Shown here piece after piece: positions 29,177-40,700 of a DNA stretch of 64,000 nucleotides (the first letter of the stretch is position 1; the number at the start of each line of letters is the position of its first letter). A program made the position numbers and the translations under genes. Below the pieces are notes generated by a model. The model saw only the letters and a list, made by a program, of their open reading frames with translations. It searched no databases and was not told where the DNA came from. The DNA is taken from assembly GCA_046351595.1 (NCBI GenBank), contig JAXLYE010000001.1, positions 1,674,001-1,738,000 on the forward strand. The letters run 5' to 3'. The stretch comes from JAXLYE01 sp046351595. GTDB lineage: Bacteria; Myxococcota_A; Polyangia; Palsa-1104; JAEUJZ01.

Positions 29177-31870
29177 TCAGCGCCGCCGGCTCAGCCGCTC
29201 GCGCAAGAGGGCCTCGGCGCGCTGGAAGCGCTGGCGCAGCTGCAGCGCCGAGACCCTGTCGGGCGGGTAGCCTTCGTCCAGCCGCTGGCGCAGCAGAGCA
29301 AACAGGCCCAAGAGCCGCTCCGCCGCCGCGCGCTCGGCCTGCGGCTCGACGCTGCCGACCTTGCCCAGCCACAGCGGCCCGGTGTGCGCGAAGGGGTAGC
29401 TGTCCATGCTCGGCCAGGTCGTGACCCCGCCGTGCGCACGCGCCGCGAGCCAGCCGCCGCTCGGCAGCGCCAGCTCGGTGCGGTAGGTGAAGGCGCCGGC
29501 CGGCTGCGGCCCCGCGTCCGCCGCCACCTGCCCGTTCACCACGAGCTCGAGCTTGTCGAGCGGCACCAGCGAGAAGCCGCGGACCTGCACCCGCACGCGC
29601 GATCCCGTGCCGCCGCGACCCGGGATCACCTCACCCGGCTGGTACAGCGCGCCGGGCCCCTTCTCGCCGGCCTCCTCGACGGTGAGCAGCAGCGCCGGGC
29701 CGTTGGTGACGAAGCCGCGCCCGGCGCGCACCGCGGCCAGGTACGCCGCCAGCTCAAAGCGGTCGCCGGTCGTGCCGGCGGCCACCGCGGGCGCTTTGGC
29801 CGCAGCCTCGCGGCTCGGGCCGGGCGCGGCGGGCGGCCCGGTCCGTACATAGAGCCGCGTCGTGCCCACGGCCATGTTGCGCGGCACGTTGACCATGGCG
29901 TCGGTACCCGCGCTCGGCGCGATCGGCAGGCCCAGGTTGAGCAGCGGGTACCACAGCGCCGCGGTCCCGAGCTCGTCGGTCCACAGGCAGGCGACCTCGA
30001 TGGTGTCGAGGTCCCCGAGCAGCGCATCGACGACGAGCGACAGCGGCACCGCGGTCCGCGGCGCGTCCCTGGCGAACGGATCGCGCACCGCCACCGGGTG
30101 GACGTAGCTGCCGACGCCGCCGTGGCGCCGCGCCCAGGCCAGGGCCTCGGCGTTGCTGCGATCCTCCTGCGCCCGCGCCGGGTAGCCGGGGCCGAAGTAG
30201 AAGGGCCAGTACGGCGCCGGGATGCCGACGAGGCCGACGTGACCGAGGAAGTGCGAGCGCACCTCCTGGCTGAACAGGATCACCGGCCGCGCCGCCGGCG
30301 GCGCCACCGCGTGCGCGCCCGGCCCGAGCCGCTGCCACACGCCGAGATCCGAGATCCGGTTGTGCAGGTTGGCGGCCATCGGTGTCGCCACGTCGAGATC
30401 CTCGGCGCGCGCGATGAGCGCAAGATCCTCGACGGTGGCGGCGTAGGGCCCGCCGTAGTTCAGGTGCAGGTGGTGGTCGCCGCTCACGTAGCCCGCGGCG
30501 GCCGCATCCCAGCCCGGCTGCTGGCCGAGATCGAGCGTCACCTCACGCGACTCCCCGGCGGCCAGCGCGAGCTCGGCCCGGGCCTGCTTGAACAGCCCGC
30601 GCGCCGCACGGATGCTGACGGGCGCAGCACCACGACCCGGGCCCGCCTGCCCCTCCAGCAGCACCGGCACCGTCAGCCGGCCGGGTGAGTAGACAAAGGG
30701 CATGCCGCTCTGACCGTCGACCCGGGTGATGCCGGTGTCCGGGATCAGCGGGTGCCCGTCCGGACCGCGCAGGCTGAGCCGCGCCGGCACCTCGACGCCG
30801 TCGAGGACGGTGCGCACGGTGAGGCGGGCGCTCGCCGGCTCCGCGAGCTGCGGCGTGATCTCGATCGGCGTGCCGCCTGCCGTCGGGACGCGCCACAGGT
30901 GCAGGCGGTGCGCGGCGTCCGGCGCCGAGTACAGCGCCGCCGAGCCGTCGGGCCAGAGCGCGGGCGCGAGCGGCCGCTGCCCGCCCGGCAGCAGCACCGG
31001 CACCTCGACCGACAGGCTGGCCTTCTCGGCGTCGAGCTCGAACACCGACAGCCGCAGGGTCTCGTCGAGCGCGCCCGGATCCGGGAGGTTGAGCAGGACG
31101 CGCCGGCCGTCCGCAGAGAGCGCGGGCCGCAGCTGCGAGGCGATCGACAGCCGCAGCAGCACCGAGCGCTGCCCGGTGACCGTGTCGAGCAGCGACAAGG
31201 TGTCTGCGCCGCTGCGCTGCTTGCTGACGAACAGCACCCGCCGTCCGTCGGGCAGCGGCAGCGGGCGCAGCTCCAGGCCGACGTCTTGCGTCAGCCGCGT
31301 GCCCTGCCGCGTCGCCAGATCCAGCCGCCACAGATCCAGGTCGCCGGCGGCGGACGAGCTGAAGAGCACCGCCTTGCCGTCGGCGCTGTACGCGGGATCG
31401 AGCTCCAGCGCCGGCGTCTCGACGAGCGGCTCCAGCTTCCCGGTCGCGACCTCGAGCGCGTACAGCGCCGTGTCGGTGCCGCTGTCGCGCACCAGCGCCA
31501 GCGCCTTGCCGTCGGGCGACCAGGCCGGGCGCGAGTAGCTGTGCGGGCCGCCGGTCAGCCGCCGCGTCGCCGTGACCTGCACTCCGTCGGCCCCGAGCGC
31601 GACCAGGTAGACGTGGCCGCCCGCCGCCACCGCCAGCGCCCGCCCGTCGGGGCGCACCGCCGCGTCCGCGGGCCCGGCATGCACGAACGGCAGCTCGTAG
31701 CCCTCGACATAGATCTGATGGGCGAAGCCGGTGATGCGGGGGTAGCGGTGCGTCCACTCGCCGCGCGCCGCGCCCAGCCACAGCCCGACGGCCGCGAGCC
31801 CCGCCGCACCCAGCACCAGCCCGCGCGCCGCGTGCCGCACCGCCGGCCGCGACCGCAAAACCGCTTTCAT
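29177..31870 (-). CDS. TolB-like beta-propeller plus CehA/McbA-type PHP metallohydrolase
   Basis: About 897 aa from ATG 31870 (the frame reaches an ATG at 31939). A signal or anchor helix (about 16-36) is followed by PD40/TolB-like blades with repeated SPDGKALAL, SADGKAVLFSS, LPDGRRVLFVS and SADGRRVLLNL motifs. The C-terminal half carries PHP-type elements: GYVSGDHHLHLNYGG, FSQEVRSHFLGHVGLVG and SAGTDAM. This suggests an exported hydrolase with a propeller for binding. The PHP set looks less complete than in the paralogue at 15806, so catalysis is less sure. Upstream lie three inverted repeats (31879-31977). It is followed at about 290 bp by the kinase fusion gene on the same strand; that gap (28886-29176) has only GC-rich low-complexity sequence. 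Confidence 0.78.
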   Translation of the reverse strand: MKAVLRSRPAVRHAARGLVLGAAGLAAVGLWLGAARGEWTHRYPRITGFAHQIYVEGYELPFVHAGPADAAVRPDGRALAVAAGGHVYLVALGADGVQVTATRRLTGGPHSYSRPAWSPDGKALALVRDSGTDTALYALEVATGKLEPLVETPALELDPAYSADGKAVLFSSSAAGDLDLWRLDLATRQGTRLTQDVGLELRPLPLPDGRRVLFVSKQRSGADTLSLLDTVTGQRSVLLRLSIASQLRPALSADGRRVLLNLPDPGALDETLRLSVFELDAEKASLSVEVPVLLPGGQRPLAPALWPDGSAALYSAPDAAHRLHLWRVPTAGGTPIEITPQLAEPASARLTVRTVLDGVEVPARLSLRGPDGHPLIPDTGITRVDGQSGMPFVYSPGRLTVPVLLEGQAGPGRGAAPVSIRAARGLFKQARAELALAAGESREVTLDLGQQPGWDAAAAGYVSGDHHLHLNYGGPYAATVEDLALIARAEDLDVATPMAANLHNRISDLGVWQRLGPGAHAVAPPAARPVILFSQEVRSHFLGHVGLVGIPAPYWPFYFGPGYPARAQEDRSNAEALAWARRHGGVGSYVHPVAVRDPFARDAPRTAVPLSLVVDALLGDLDTIEVACLWTDELGTAALWYPLLNLGLPIAPSAGTDAMVNVPRNMAVGTTRLYVRTGPPAAPGPSREAAAKAPAVAAGTTGDRFELAAYLAAVRAGRGFVTNGPALLLTVEEAGEKGPGALYQPGEVIPGRGGTGSRVRVQVRGFSLVPLDKLELVVNGQVAADAGPQPAGAFTYRTELALPSGGWLAARAHGGVTTWPSMDSYPFAHTGPLWLGKVGSVEPQAERAAAERLLGLFALLRQRLDEGYPPDRVSALQLRQRFQRAEALLRERLSRRR

Positions 31871-31878
31871 ACACAGGG

Positions 31879-31897
31879 CACCGGACTTTGTCCGGTG
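31879..31897. promoter_or_regulatory. Perfect palindrome CACCGGAC-TTT-GTCCGGTG
   Basis: An 8-bp perfect inverted repeat with a 3-base spacer, eight bases upstream of the ATG at 31870 on the minus strand. It may be an operator, or an RNA hairpin limiting translation. The core CACCGGA/TCCGGTG also forms the palindrome at 50287-50306. Confidence 0.5.
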
Positions 31898-31934
31898 ACA
31901 AGACCCGCGCGGGAAGCGCGCGGCGGGGGGGAGG

Positions 31935-31977
31935 CTCATCGAGCTTGACCCGATGAGGGGGCACGGGAAAGTGCCCC
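31935..31977. promoter_or_regulatory. Two abutting inverted repeats
   Basis: CTCATCG-N9-CGATGAG (31935-31957) is directly followed by GGGGCAC-N6-GTGCCCC (31958-31977). Both are perfect 7-bp stems, in the 234-bp gap between the sigma-54 activator gene and the propeller/PHP gene. No T-run follows, so regulatory binding sites or RNA structure are more likely than a terminator. Confidence 0.45.
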
Positions 31978-32104
31978 ATGTATCAGCGACGTCTCCTGCA
32001 AGGTTTCCTCCTCAAGTGGCGCCAGGCGGCTGCCGGCAGCCGGGGCCGCGATGTTGCCACAGCCGCGCCGCCGTCGATTGGACCCGTGCTCGCTGCGCGG
32101 CGGC

Positions 32105-33730
<1,626 letters not shown>

Positions 33731-33912
33731 GGATTCCCCTTGGGGCTGTCGTTTATGAGGTCCGGTGGTATCGTCAGCGGCCCGGAGAAAGTTGCTAACG
33801 CCGCGGAACGGCTGCGTTTTTTCGGATCGCTCCGACGGGGTGATCCGTCGACCCGACCCGGCACGTGCTTCCGCCCTAAACCCCTTCAACGCCTGTCTGG
33901 CGCCGTGGAACC

Positions 33913-34818
33913 ATGACCGACCGCTTTGTCCGCGCCGTGCACCGCGACCTCAAGATCCGCGCCGTCGCCATCCTCGCCCCCGAGCTCTGTCAGACCGCCG
34001 CGCGCCGCCACCGCACCACCCCGGCGGTCTCGTGCGCTTTGGGGCGCGGGCTCCTGTCGGCGCTGCTGGTCGCGACCCTGAACCCCTCGCGCGAGCGGGT
34101 GACCATCCAGCTCCTCGCCGACGGCCCGCTCAAGGGCATCATCACCGACGCGTACGAGGACGGGCAGGTGCGCGGCTACCCGCTCGATCCCGAGGCGTGC
34201 CCGGACGCGCGCATGGACAAGCGGCAGATCCTGGCCAAGCTGATCGGCCGCGACGGGCTGTGCAACGTCGTGCGCGACATCGGTGTGCGCGAGCGCGTGC
34301 AGGGCCAGGTCAACCTGGTGACCAGCGAGATCGACGAGGACGTCGAGGCCTACCTGCGCCAGTCCGAGCAGGTGCAGTCGGCGCTCGGCACCGAGCTGGT
34401 GATGGCCGAGGACGGGCGCATCCTCAGCGCAGGCGCAGTGCTGATGCAGCTCATGCCCGACAGCACGCCCGAGGCGCACAAGCAGCTGCGTGAGGCGCAG
34501 ATGGCGCTGCGCGGCGGCGAGCTGTACGACGCGCTCAAGGCCGGCGTCCGGAGCCCGATGGAGCTGGTGCGACTCGTCCTGGGGCCCTACGCCGACGGCG
34601 CCGAGGCGCTCGACGAGCAGCCGGTGCAGTTCCGCTGCCGCTGCGACCGCGGCCGCATCCAGGCCCTGGTGCGCGCGCTCGATCCGGCGGAGCTCGACGG
34701 CATGATCGAAGAGGGCAAGGCCGAGATCACCTGCAACTTCTGCAACGAGGTCTACACCATCGACCGCGACGAGCTCGTCAGCCTGCGCGCCGAGCGGTCC
34801 GCGGCGGCGCCGAACTAG
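33913..34818 (+). CDS. hslO: Hsp33 redox-regulated chaperone
   Basis: 301 aa, normal Hsp33 length. The zinc-binding switch has C-x-C (Cys242, Cys244 in FRCRCDRGR) and C-x2-C (Cys274, Cys277 in ITCNFCNEVY). Other family stretches are TTPAVSCALGRGLLSALLVA, DGPLKGIITDAYEDGQVRGY and GQVNLVTSEI. Hsp33 is a cytoplasmic holdase that unfolds its C-terminal switch on oxidation and then protects other proteins. The start ATG 33913 is 182 bp from the divergent activator gene; this gap has a relatively AT-richer stretch likely to hold both promoters. Confidence 0.95.
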   Translation: MTDRFVRAVHRDLKIRAVAILAPELCQTAARRHRTTPAVSCALGRGLLSALLVATLNPSRERVTIQLLADGPLKGIITDAYEDGQVRGYPLDPEACPDARMDKRQILAKLIGRDGLCNVVRDIGVRERVQGQVNLVTSEIDEDVEAYLRQSEQVQSALGTELVMAEDGRILSAGAVLMQLMPDSTPEAHKQLREAQMALRGGELYDALKAGVRSPMELVRLVLGPYADGAEALDEQPVQFRCRCDRGRIQALVRALDPAELDGMIEEGKAEITCNFCNEVYTIDRDELVSLRAERSAAAPN

Positions 34819-34878
34819 CCCCCTCGCGCGCACACGGCCGGCAGGCCCGCCGGCAAAAATGATAAACTGCCGGGACCG

Positions 34879-35313
34879 ATGCCTGTCTGCCGTCGCTCTG
34901 TGGGCCGCTGGGGGGATGTCTTGGGTCTGTGCCTGCTCGTGCCGCTGCTCGTCGCGGGGTCCGGCTGCCGCAAGCCGGACGAGCGGCCCAAGCTGGCGGC
35001 GATTCAGGCGCTGGCGACGGACCTCGGGGTGGCCAAGCGGCTGAAGCAGCGCCGCGGCTGCGAGGCGCTGGTGGCGGCGCAGCGCGACGTGCTGCTGTGC
35101 GACGGGATGCTGCAGACGCTCCTGCACTACGCGCCGGGTTTTGCCGGCAGCCAGGTGACGCTGCGCGGCCGGTCCTCGGGTGGGGACGGTGCGCCGGGCC
35201 GGCCGGTGACGCTGCCGGTGCGCTACAAGGGCCCGCTCGGCGAGGGCGCGCTCGACGCGCAGCTGCAGCTCGAAGAGGGCCGCTGGCGCATCGCCGGGCT
35301 GCTGCCGCGCTGA
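34879..35313 (+). CDS. Hypothetical lipoprotein
   Basis: 144 aa from ATG 34879. The signal peptide ends with lipobox AGSGC near residue 30. The mature part is helical at first (KLAAIQALATDLGVAKRLKQRRGCEALVA pattern in pieces) and then has short strands; Cys at RGCEALV and LLCDGM could form a disulfide. The last half reads like a small beta-rich module with VRYKGPLGEGAL and RWRIAGLLPR. No known family is recognised. An AT-rich TGATAAACT lies just ahead of the start, and a GCCGGC-AGGCCC-GCCGGC hairpin precedes it. Its stop is three bases from the stop of the convergent M4 protease gene. Confidence 0.65.
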   Translation: MPVCRRSVGRWGDVLGLCLLVPLLVAGSGCRKPDERPKLAAIQALATDLGVAKRLKQRRGCEALVAAQRDVLLCDGMLQTLLHYAPGFAGSQVTLRGRSSGGDGAPGRPVTLPVRYKGPLGEGALDAQLQLEEGRWRIAGLLPR

Positions 35314-35316
35314 AAC

Positions 35317-37404
35317 CTACCAGCCGAGGCGCAGCGAGTACGGCGCCGCCTCGCCGACCGCGCCCGAGTAGTAGGTGACGCGGACGTAGCGCGTGAAGCT
35401 CTGCGTCGAGGTGTTCGTGACCTTGGCCTCCTCGACGAGGCCGGTGCCGTTCTCGGACTTCGCGATGAGCGTGCCGTTCGAGTTGTAGATGTACAGGTCG
35501 AAGTCCGAGGTCTTGGGCACCTCGAGGCGGGCGGTCAGCGTCGCGCCGGCGGGCAGCGTCAGCTTGAAGTAGCTGGTGTCGCGGCTGTCGGCGAGGTAGC
35601 CCTGCACCGTGGTGCCGGGCAGCTTGACGGCGTTGGCGGTCGTAAACGAGCTGCTCGGCTTGACCTCGCGCTGGACCGTGGGGCTCGGCGTCGGCGCCTG
35701 GTCGCCGCTGCCCATGCACGGCGACCAGGCGCCCGGCACCCCGACCGCGTCCCAGGCGCGGTGCGTGCTCTGCCACTCGGGCGAGCAGGCGCCGAACAGG
35801 GTCTGCGCCGCCTGCGCCGTGGCGTTGCGCGCCGCCTCGAAGCTCGCGCTCTCGGTGAGCAGCGCGGTGTTGGCGGTGTAGAAGATGCGCGCCGCGCGCA
35901 CAAGGCCGATGCCGCTGACCACCGTCGAGGTCTTGCCGCGCGGGTGGGTGCCGCCCTGCGACAGGAGGTAGAAGGCGAGGTTGGCGATGCCGCTGTTGCC
36001 GTGCACGCCGCCGTTGTCCGCCGAGCCGGTGATGCGCTCGGGGTAGAAGTCGGCGCTGTAGCCGTCGCGCGTCGGGTTGTTCATGAAGCGCAGGGCGCCG
36101 CCCGCAAGCTGCGGGCCCGCGACGTCGGCGCCGACGAGCCAGGTGCGATCGTCGGCGCCGAAGGTGGCGGGGCCGCCCGCGGGTCCGCCGCCGGCCCGCT
36201 TCCACGTCGCGGCGGTGACGCCGAGGATGTCGGACATCGCCTCGTTGAGCGCGCCCGACTCGCCGCTGTAGACGAGCTTCGAGGTCACGCCGGTCACCGC
36301 GTGCGAGAGCTCGTGCGCGGTGACATCGAGCCCACCGGCGAGGTTCTTGAGGAGGCGGCCGTCGCCGTCGCCGAACGCCATCTGGTTGTAGGGGTAGCCC
36401 ATCCACACCGCGTTGTTCGGGCTGCAGCTGGTGCCGCCGTCGAACTGGCCGTGCACCGACGAGACCAGCGGCGCGCCCTGGTTGTCGTAGGAGTCGCGGC
36501 CAAAGACGTGCTTGTAGAACCAGTAGGTGGTGCCGGTGCCGTCGTAGGCGGCGACGGCGGCGGCGTCGGTGCCGGTGCCCCCCTCCTGGAACAGGGCGCG
36601 GCCGGGCAGCTCGCGGCCGCTCTTGATGCAGGTCTGCCCGAGGTCGTACACGCTGCGGCGCAGCGCCGAGTGGATGAGGGTGTAGCGGGCGAGGACCTGG
36701 CCGTCGTCGGCCGCGACGAACACCTGCTCGAGGGCGCGGGCCGCGGTGGCGGCGTCGGTGAACTCGGCGATGGCGCGGAAGGCCATGCGCGGGGCGGTGC
36801 CGAGCGGGCTGCCAGGCGCAAGGAACAGCGTCGGGCTCGGCGCGCTGTGCAGGGTGACGTCGCCGCCGAGCCGCATAAGCGCCGCGCGCACCACGGACTC
36901 ACCGTCGCTGCGCACGGTCTGGGCGCGGGCCTCGGGGCGGAGCTCGCCGAGCAGCGCCAGCAGCGCGCCGTCGGGCGCGATCAGCACCGCGAGCTGGCCG
37001 CCGGCCACCGGCACCCCGTCGTGCAGCTGCTGCAGGCGGACGAAGCGCAGGCCGCGCGCATCGGTCTGCTCGCCGAGCAGGCCGAAGTCGGTGCCCGGCG
37101 GCAGGCGGTAGACCGCGGCCAGGCGGCCGGCGATGAGGGCGCGCAGCTCGTCGAGGCTGCCGCGGCCGACGTCGATGCGGCCGGCCAGGAGGTTGACGTT
37201 GCCGGACTCGCTGCGGTGCTGGCTGCTCACGCCGAGCCCGGCCAGGCTGCCGTCCTTGCCGTCGGTCGAGGGGGTGAGCACGGCGGCGGGCTCGGCCTCG
37301 CCCTCGCCGATCGGGTCCTGGCCGCAGCCCGCGGCGCAAGCGACAGCAAGACCAGAGCAGAAAAGGAGCACGGCGGGGATCTTGTTCAGCGATCGCAGGG
37401 TCAT
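35317..37404 (-). CDS. M4-family (thermolysin-like) metalloprotease, secreted
   Basis: 695 aa from ATG 37404, chosen because GGAGG is six bases ahead; an ATG six bases further upstream overlaps that Shine-Dalgarno. A lipoprotein-type signal ends at ACAAGC. Residues about 70-245 form an FTP/PepSY-type propeptide. The catalytic domain has HELSH (near 364-368, two zinc His plus Glu) and ALNEAMSDILG with the third zinc ligand Glu near 388, then DNGGVHGNSGIANLAFYLLS containing the HxN-S-G element. The last ~85 residues resemble a pre-peptidase C-terminal beta-sandwich (DTSYFKLTLPAGATLTARL). It should be a secreted neutral protease, useful for predation or feeding. It is convergent with the small lipoprotein gene and divergent from the TamB-like gene. 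Confidence 0.93.
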   Translation of the reverse strand: MTLRSLNKIPAVLLFCSGLAVACAAGCGQDPIGEGEAEPAAVLTPSTDGKDGSLAGLGVSSQHRSESGNVNLLAGRIDVGRGSLDELRALIAGRLAAVYRLPPGTDFGLLGEQTDARGLRFVRLQQLHDGVPVAGGQLAVLIAPDGALLALLGELRPEARAQTVRSDGESVVRAALMRLGGDVTLHSAPSPTLFLAPGSPLGTAPRMAFRAIAEFTDAATAARALEQVFVAADDGQVLARYTLIHSALRRSVYDLGQTCIKSGRELPGRALFQEGGTGTDAAAVAAYDGTGTTYWFYKHVFGRDSYDNQGAPLVSSVHGQFDGGTSCSPNNAVWMGYPYNQMAFGDGDGRLLKNLAGGLDVTAHELSHAVTGVTSKLVYSGESGALNEAMSDILGVTAATWKRAGGGPAGGPATFGADDRTWLVGADVAGPQLAGGALRFMNNPTRDGYSADFYPERITGSADNGGVHGNSGIANLAFYLLSQGGTHPRGKTSTVVSGIGLVRAARIFYTANTALLTESASFEAARNATAQAAQTLFGACSPEWQSTHRAWDAVGVPGAWSPCMGSGDQAPTPSPTVQREVKPSSSFTTANAVKLPGTTVQGYLADSRDTSYFKLTLPAGATLTARLEVPKTSDFDLYIYNSNGTLIAKSENGTGLVEEAKVTNTSTQSFTRYVRVTYYSGAVGEAAPYSLRLGW

Positions 37405-37719
37405 CGGCATCCTCCGTTGGGTTTTGGCGTGGGGCGTTGGCGCAGCCTGGCCTACAGCAAGCGCGGTGCCCGATGCCGCAGCGCGTCAAACCCGCGAGAT
37501 TGCTCAACCCGATGGGGCGGGCCTGAGGGCAGCTGGCATCAGGCTGTTGCCTAAGGGCCGCTGCGACGGCGATCCGGCGATCGGGGCGCGGCCAGACGCT
37601 GCGCGGAGAGCGGCTGGACGCGGTGCGCAGCGCGGCCCGGGCGGAGCCGCCCCCAAGAATTGCCGGCCGCTCGTCGGACAGGGATGCTGCCGCGGGCGTC
37701 GGCGTGGTATTTTTTCCTC
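37405..37719. other. 315-bp divergent intergenic region
   Basis: It separates the M4 protease and TamB-like genes and must hold both promoters. An AT-rich TGGTATTTTTT (37704-37714) right before the GTG start at 37720 looks like a promoter or leader. No other structure was recognised. Confidence 0.4.
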
Positions 37720-40700
37720 GTGAGCGACCCGTCGCGCCTCAAGCGGCTCGAGGCCATCATCCCGCTGCGTGCCACGCTGGTGCGGCGCGTGGTGCAGGTG
37801 CTGGCGGCCATCATGCTGCTGTGGCTGGGCGTGTACCTGGGGCTCAACGACCGACGGCTGGGCCGGCTGGTGACCAAGGTCGTCAGCGGCAACGTGCGCG
37901 GCCAGTTCAAGCTCGGCTACGCCCACTACAGCTACTGGTCGGGCCTGGCCTCGCTGCTGCTCAACATCCCGGTCCCCGTCGAGGGCGGCGACTTCGAGAT
38001 GCTCGACCCCAACGGCGATCCGGTGCTGCGCGCGCCGCGGGTCACCGCGAACATGTACATCGGCGAGCTGGTGCGCGGCCTCTTGCGCACCGCGGTCAGC
38101 ACGCCGTTCGGCCGCGGCGCCTTCATCGAGCTGCACTTCTCGTCGGGGCGCCTGTCCGGCGCCTGGGGCCACGTGCGCCCGGTCTGGGTCAAGAAGCTCT
38201 ACCCGCCCGGCGTCACCGGCCCCGACTACGGCTTCGAGGTCAACATCGTCTCGACGATGTCGAGCAAGCAGCCCAAGCCCGAGGACGCGCCGCCGAGCCC
38301 CGGCCACGTCCGCATCACCGTCGACGGCGCCGGCATGGACTTCGACAACGTCACCTACCAGATGACGTTCCCGGGCTGGCACGGCCGCGTCGAGGAGCTG
38401 TCCGGCAACGCGACGCTGCGCATGTCGACCGACGCCGCCGAGAACCGGCCCGGCCTGACCGCGTTCTCGTACGAGGTCGCGCCGATGCAGGCCAAGCGCG
38501 GCGTCCTGGTGCTCGGCGCCACCGACGAGAACTCACCGAGCGCGTTCGTCTTCCCGCTGGCCGATCTGGACCTGCGGCGCTTCGGCGCGCGGCCGAGCCG
38601 GCGCCAGGACCTGGCGTTCCGCGGCAAGCTCAAGGCCGCCGACGCGCTGGTCGAGCTCGACGGGAAGCTCGTCGACAAGTACTGCGACACCGGCGTGCAG
38701 CTCGACCTGTCGTTCGAGCAGGGCGGCGGCCTGGTGAAGCTCGTCCCGGGCAAGCTGCTGCACGGCCAGCCGCGCGGGCGCGTCCGCTTCTTCGGGCCGC
38801 TGTCCTCGACGCTGCCGGTGACGGTGTCGGGCAAGCGCCACCCGTGCCTGTCCGATCCCGGCCACACCAGGATCTTCCCCGACGAGCCCGAGGGCCGCAC
38901 CGTCGTCATCGAGGGCCAGATCGCCGAGGCCGAGGCCGAGGTGGCATCGATCGAGGTCAAGGGCGCGGCCTCGCGCTTCCAGCTCAAGGGCGGCGAGCTG
39001 CACCTGCCGCGGGTCACCGGCAGCGCGCTCGGCGGCGACGTGCGCCTGGAGCCGCTGCACATCAGCTTCCTCGGCGACATGCCGTGGTACGGGCGGATCT
39101 TCGTGAACGGCGGCGACCCGGCGCAGATCGGGCTCATGCCCGAGGTGCTGCGGCCGCTGGTCACGGGCCGCATGCGCGGCGGCGTGCGCGCCTCGGGCAC
39201 GCTCAAGGTGCAGCCGGATCGGATCCTCTTGACCGGCGCCGAAGCGACGCTCGAGCGCAGCGGCCGCCACGACCCGCTGCCCAAGGAGCTGCGGCTCGGC
39301 GGCAGCTTCACGTACACGCCCGAGCTGGTGAACTGGCGCAACCTGCGCATCGCCGGCGAGACCCTGTCCATGGAGGCCGAGCGCGGCGGCGTCGGGCCCA
39401 AGTCGACCCAGGTCGACGTGCCCGAGGTGGTGCTGCGCGGCAAGGGCGGCCCGCTTAACCGCGTGCTCGCCTTCTTCGGCGTCACCGGCGGCGTGGCCGG
39501 CGGCCTGACCGCGAACGTGCCCGCGCCCGCGAACGATTCCCAGGCCACCGCGGCCCCGCCAGGCCCCGCCGGTCCGAGCGCACCGCCGGGCCCCGGCGCA
39601 GGCCCCGCCGGCGCTGCGCCCGCCGCCCCGGCCCCGAGCGGCGCGGCCAGCGAGGCCGAGGTCCGCTTCCGCCTCGGCGGCCGCATCCTGCGCCCCGAGG
39701 TCCCGTCGGGCACCATCGCGGTGAGCGACCTGGACCTGTTCGGCCGGCGCTTCGAGTCGGCGCGCTCGAGCTTCGGGCTGCACGACGGGCGGCTGCAGCT
39801 CGCCGAGCTTCTGTTGCGCGGCCCGGCCGGCGAGGTGGCGAGCCGCCGCGCCGAGCTGCAGCTGTTCCTGCGCGACGTCACCCAGCGGCCGACCGACCCG
39901 GCGCTCTTTGTCGACGGCTCGGTCAAGGACCTGCAGCTCGACGCGCTGGTGCCGGGGCTGCCGCTCAAGGGCACGCTGACCGGCACCGCCAGCCTGAGCG
40001 GCACGCTGCTGCGCCCGATCGGCCAGGTGCACGCCGAGGTGCCGACGCTGATCGTGCAGGACAGCACCCTGACCGCGCTGCGCGCCGACGCCCAGTTCAC
40101 CCGCGAGAGCGTCTCGGTGAGCGCCCTGTCGGCGCTGCTCGGCGACGGCCGCGTCGACGGGCGCGGGCAGCTCGCGTGGGACCGCGGGCGGCCGCTCAGC
40201 ACCGAGGTGACGCTGCGCGCGCTGCCCATCGAGCGCCTGCCGTTCATGAGCACCCTGCCGGTCGTGGTCTCGGGCCTGCTCGACGGGCGGCTGGTGCTGC
40301 GCGGCTCGACCGATCCGCTGGTGCCGAGCATCGAGGGCTCGTTGCGGCTGCCGCGGCTGTGGCTGCGCGGGCGGCCGCCGTCGTCGCTGCCCGGGTCCGC
40401 GCCCGCCGCCGATGCCGACCCGGATCCGATGCTGGCGCTGTTCGGCATGGTGGTGCGCACGCTGACGTTCGGCGCGAGCACGCTCGAGCTCAAGCCGCTG
40501 GTCGGCGGCACGCACATCGAGGGCCGGCTGCTCGACGCCGTGGACGTGCGCGGCGACGTGCTGTGGCACGAGGGTCGGCCGCGCGGCGAGGTGGTGCTGC
40601 ACTTCGGCTGCCCGGTGCCGCCGCGCTTCGCCGCGACCAGCGACCAGCCGCTGACGCGCCCGTCGATGGCCAGCCAGGCCTGCGACCTTGGGATCGAGCG

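Noticed and set aside
30543..31979. ATG at 31979 with an upstream GGAG as start of another gene
   Set aside because: That frame is a shadow of the propeller/PHP gene with Arg/Ala-rich sequence.
34838..34855. Intrinsic terminator after hslO (GCCGGC hairpin)
   Set aside because: The stem is short and followed by A residues, not T, on the relevant strand.
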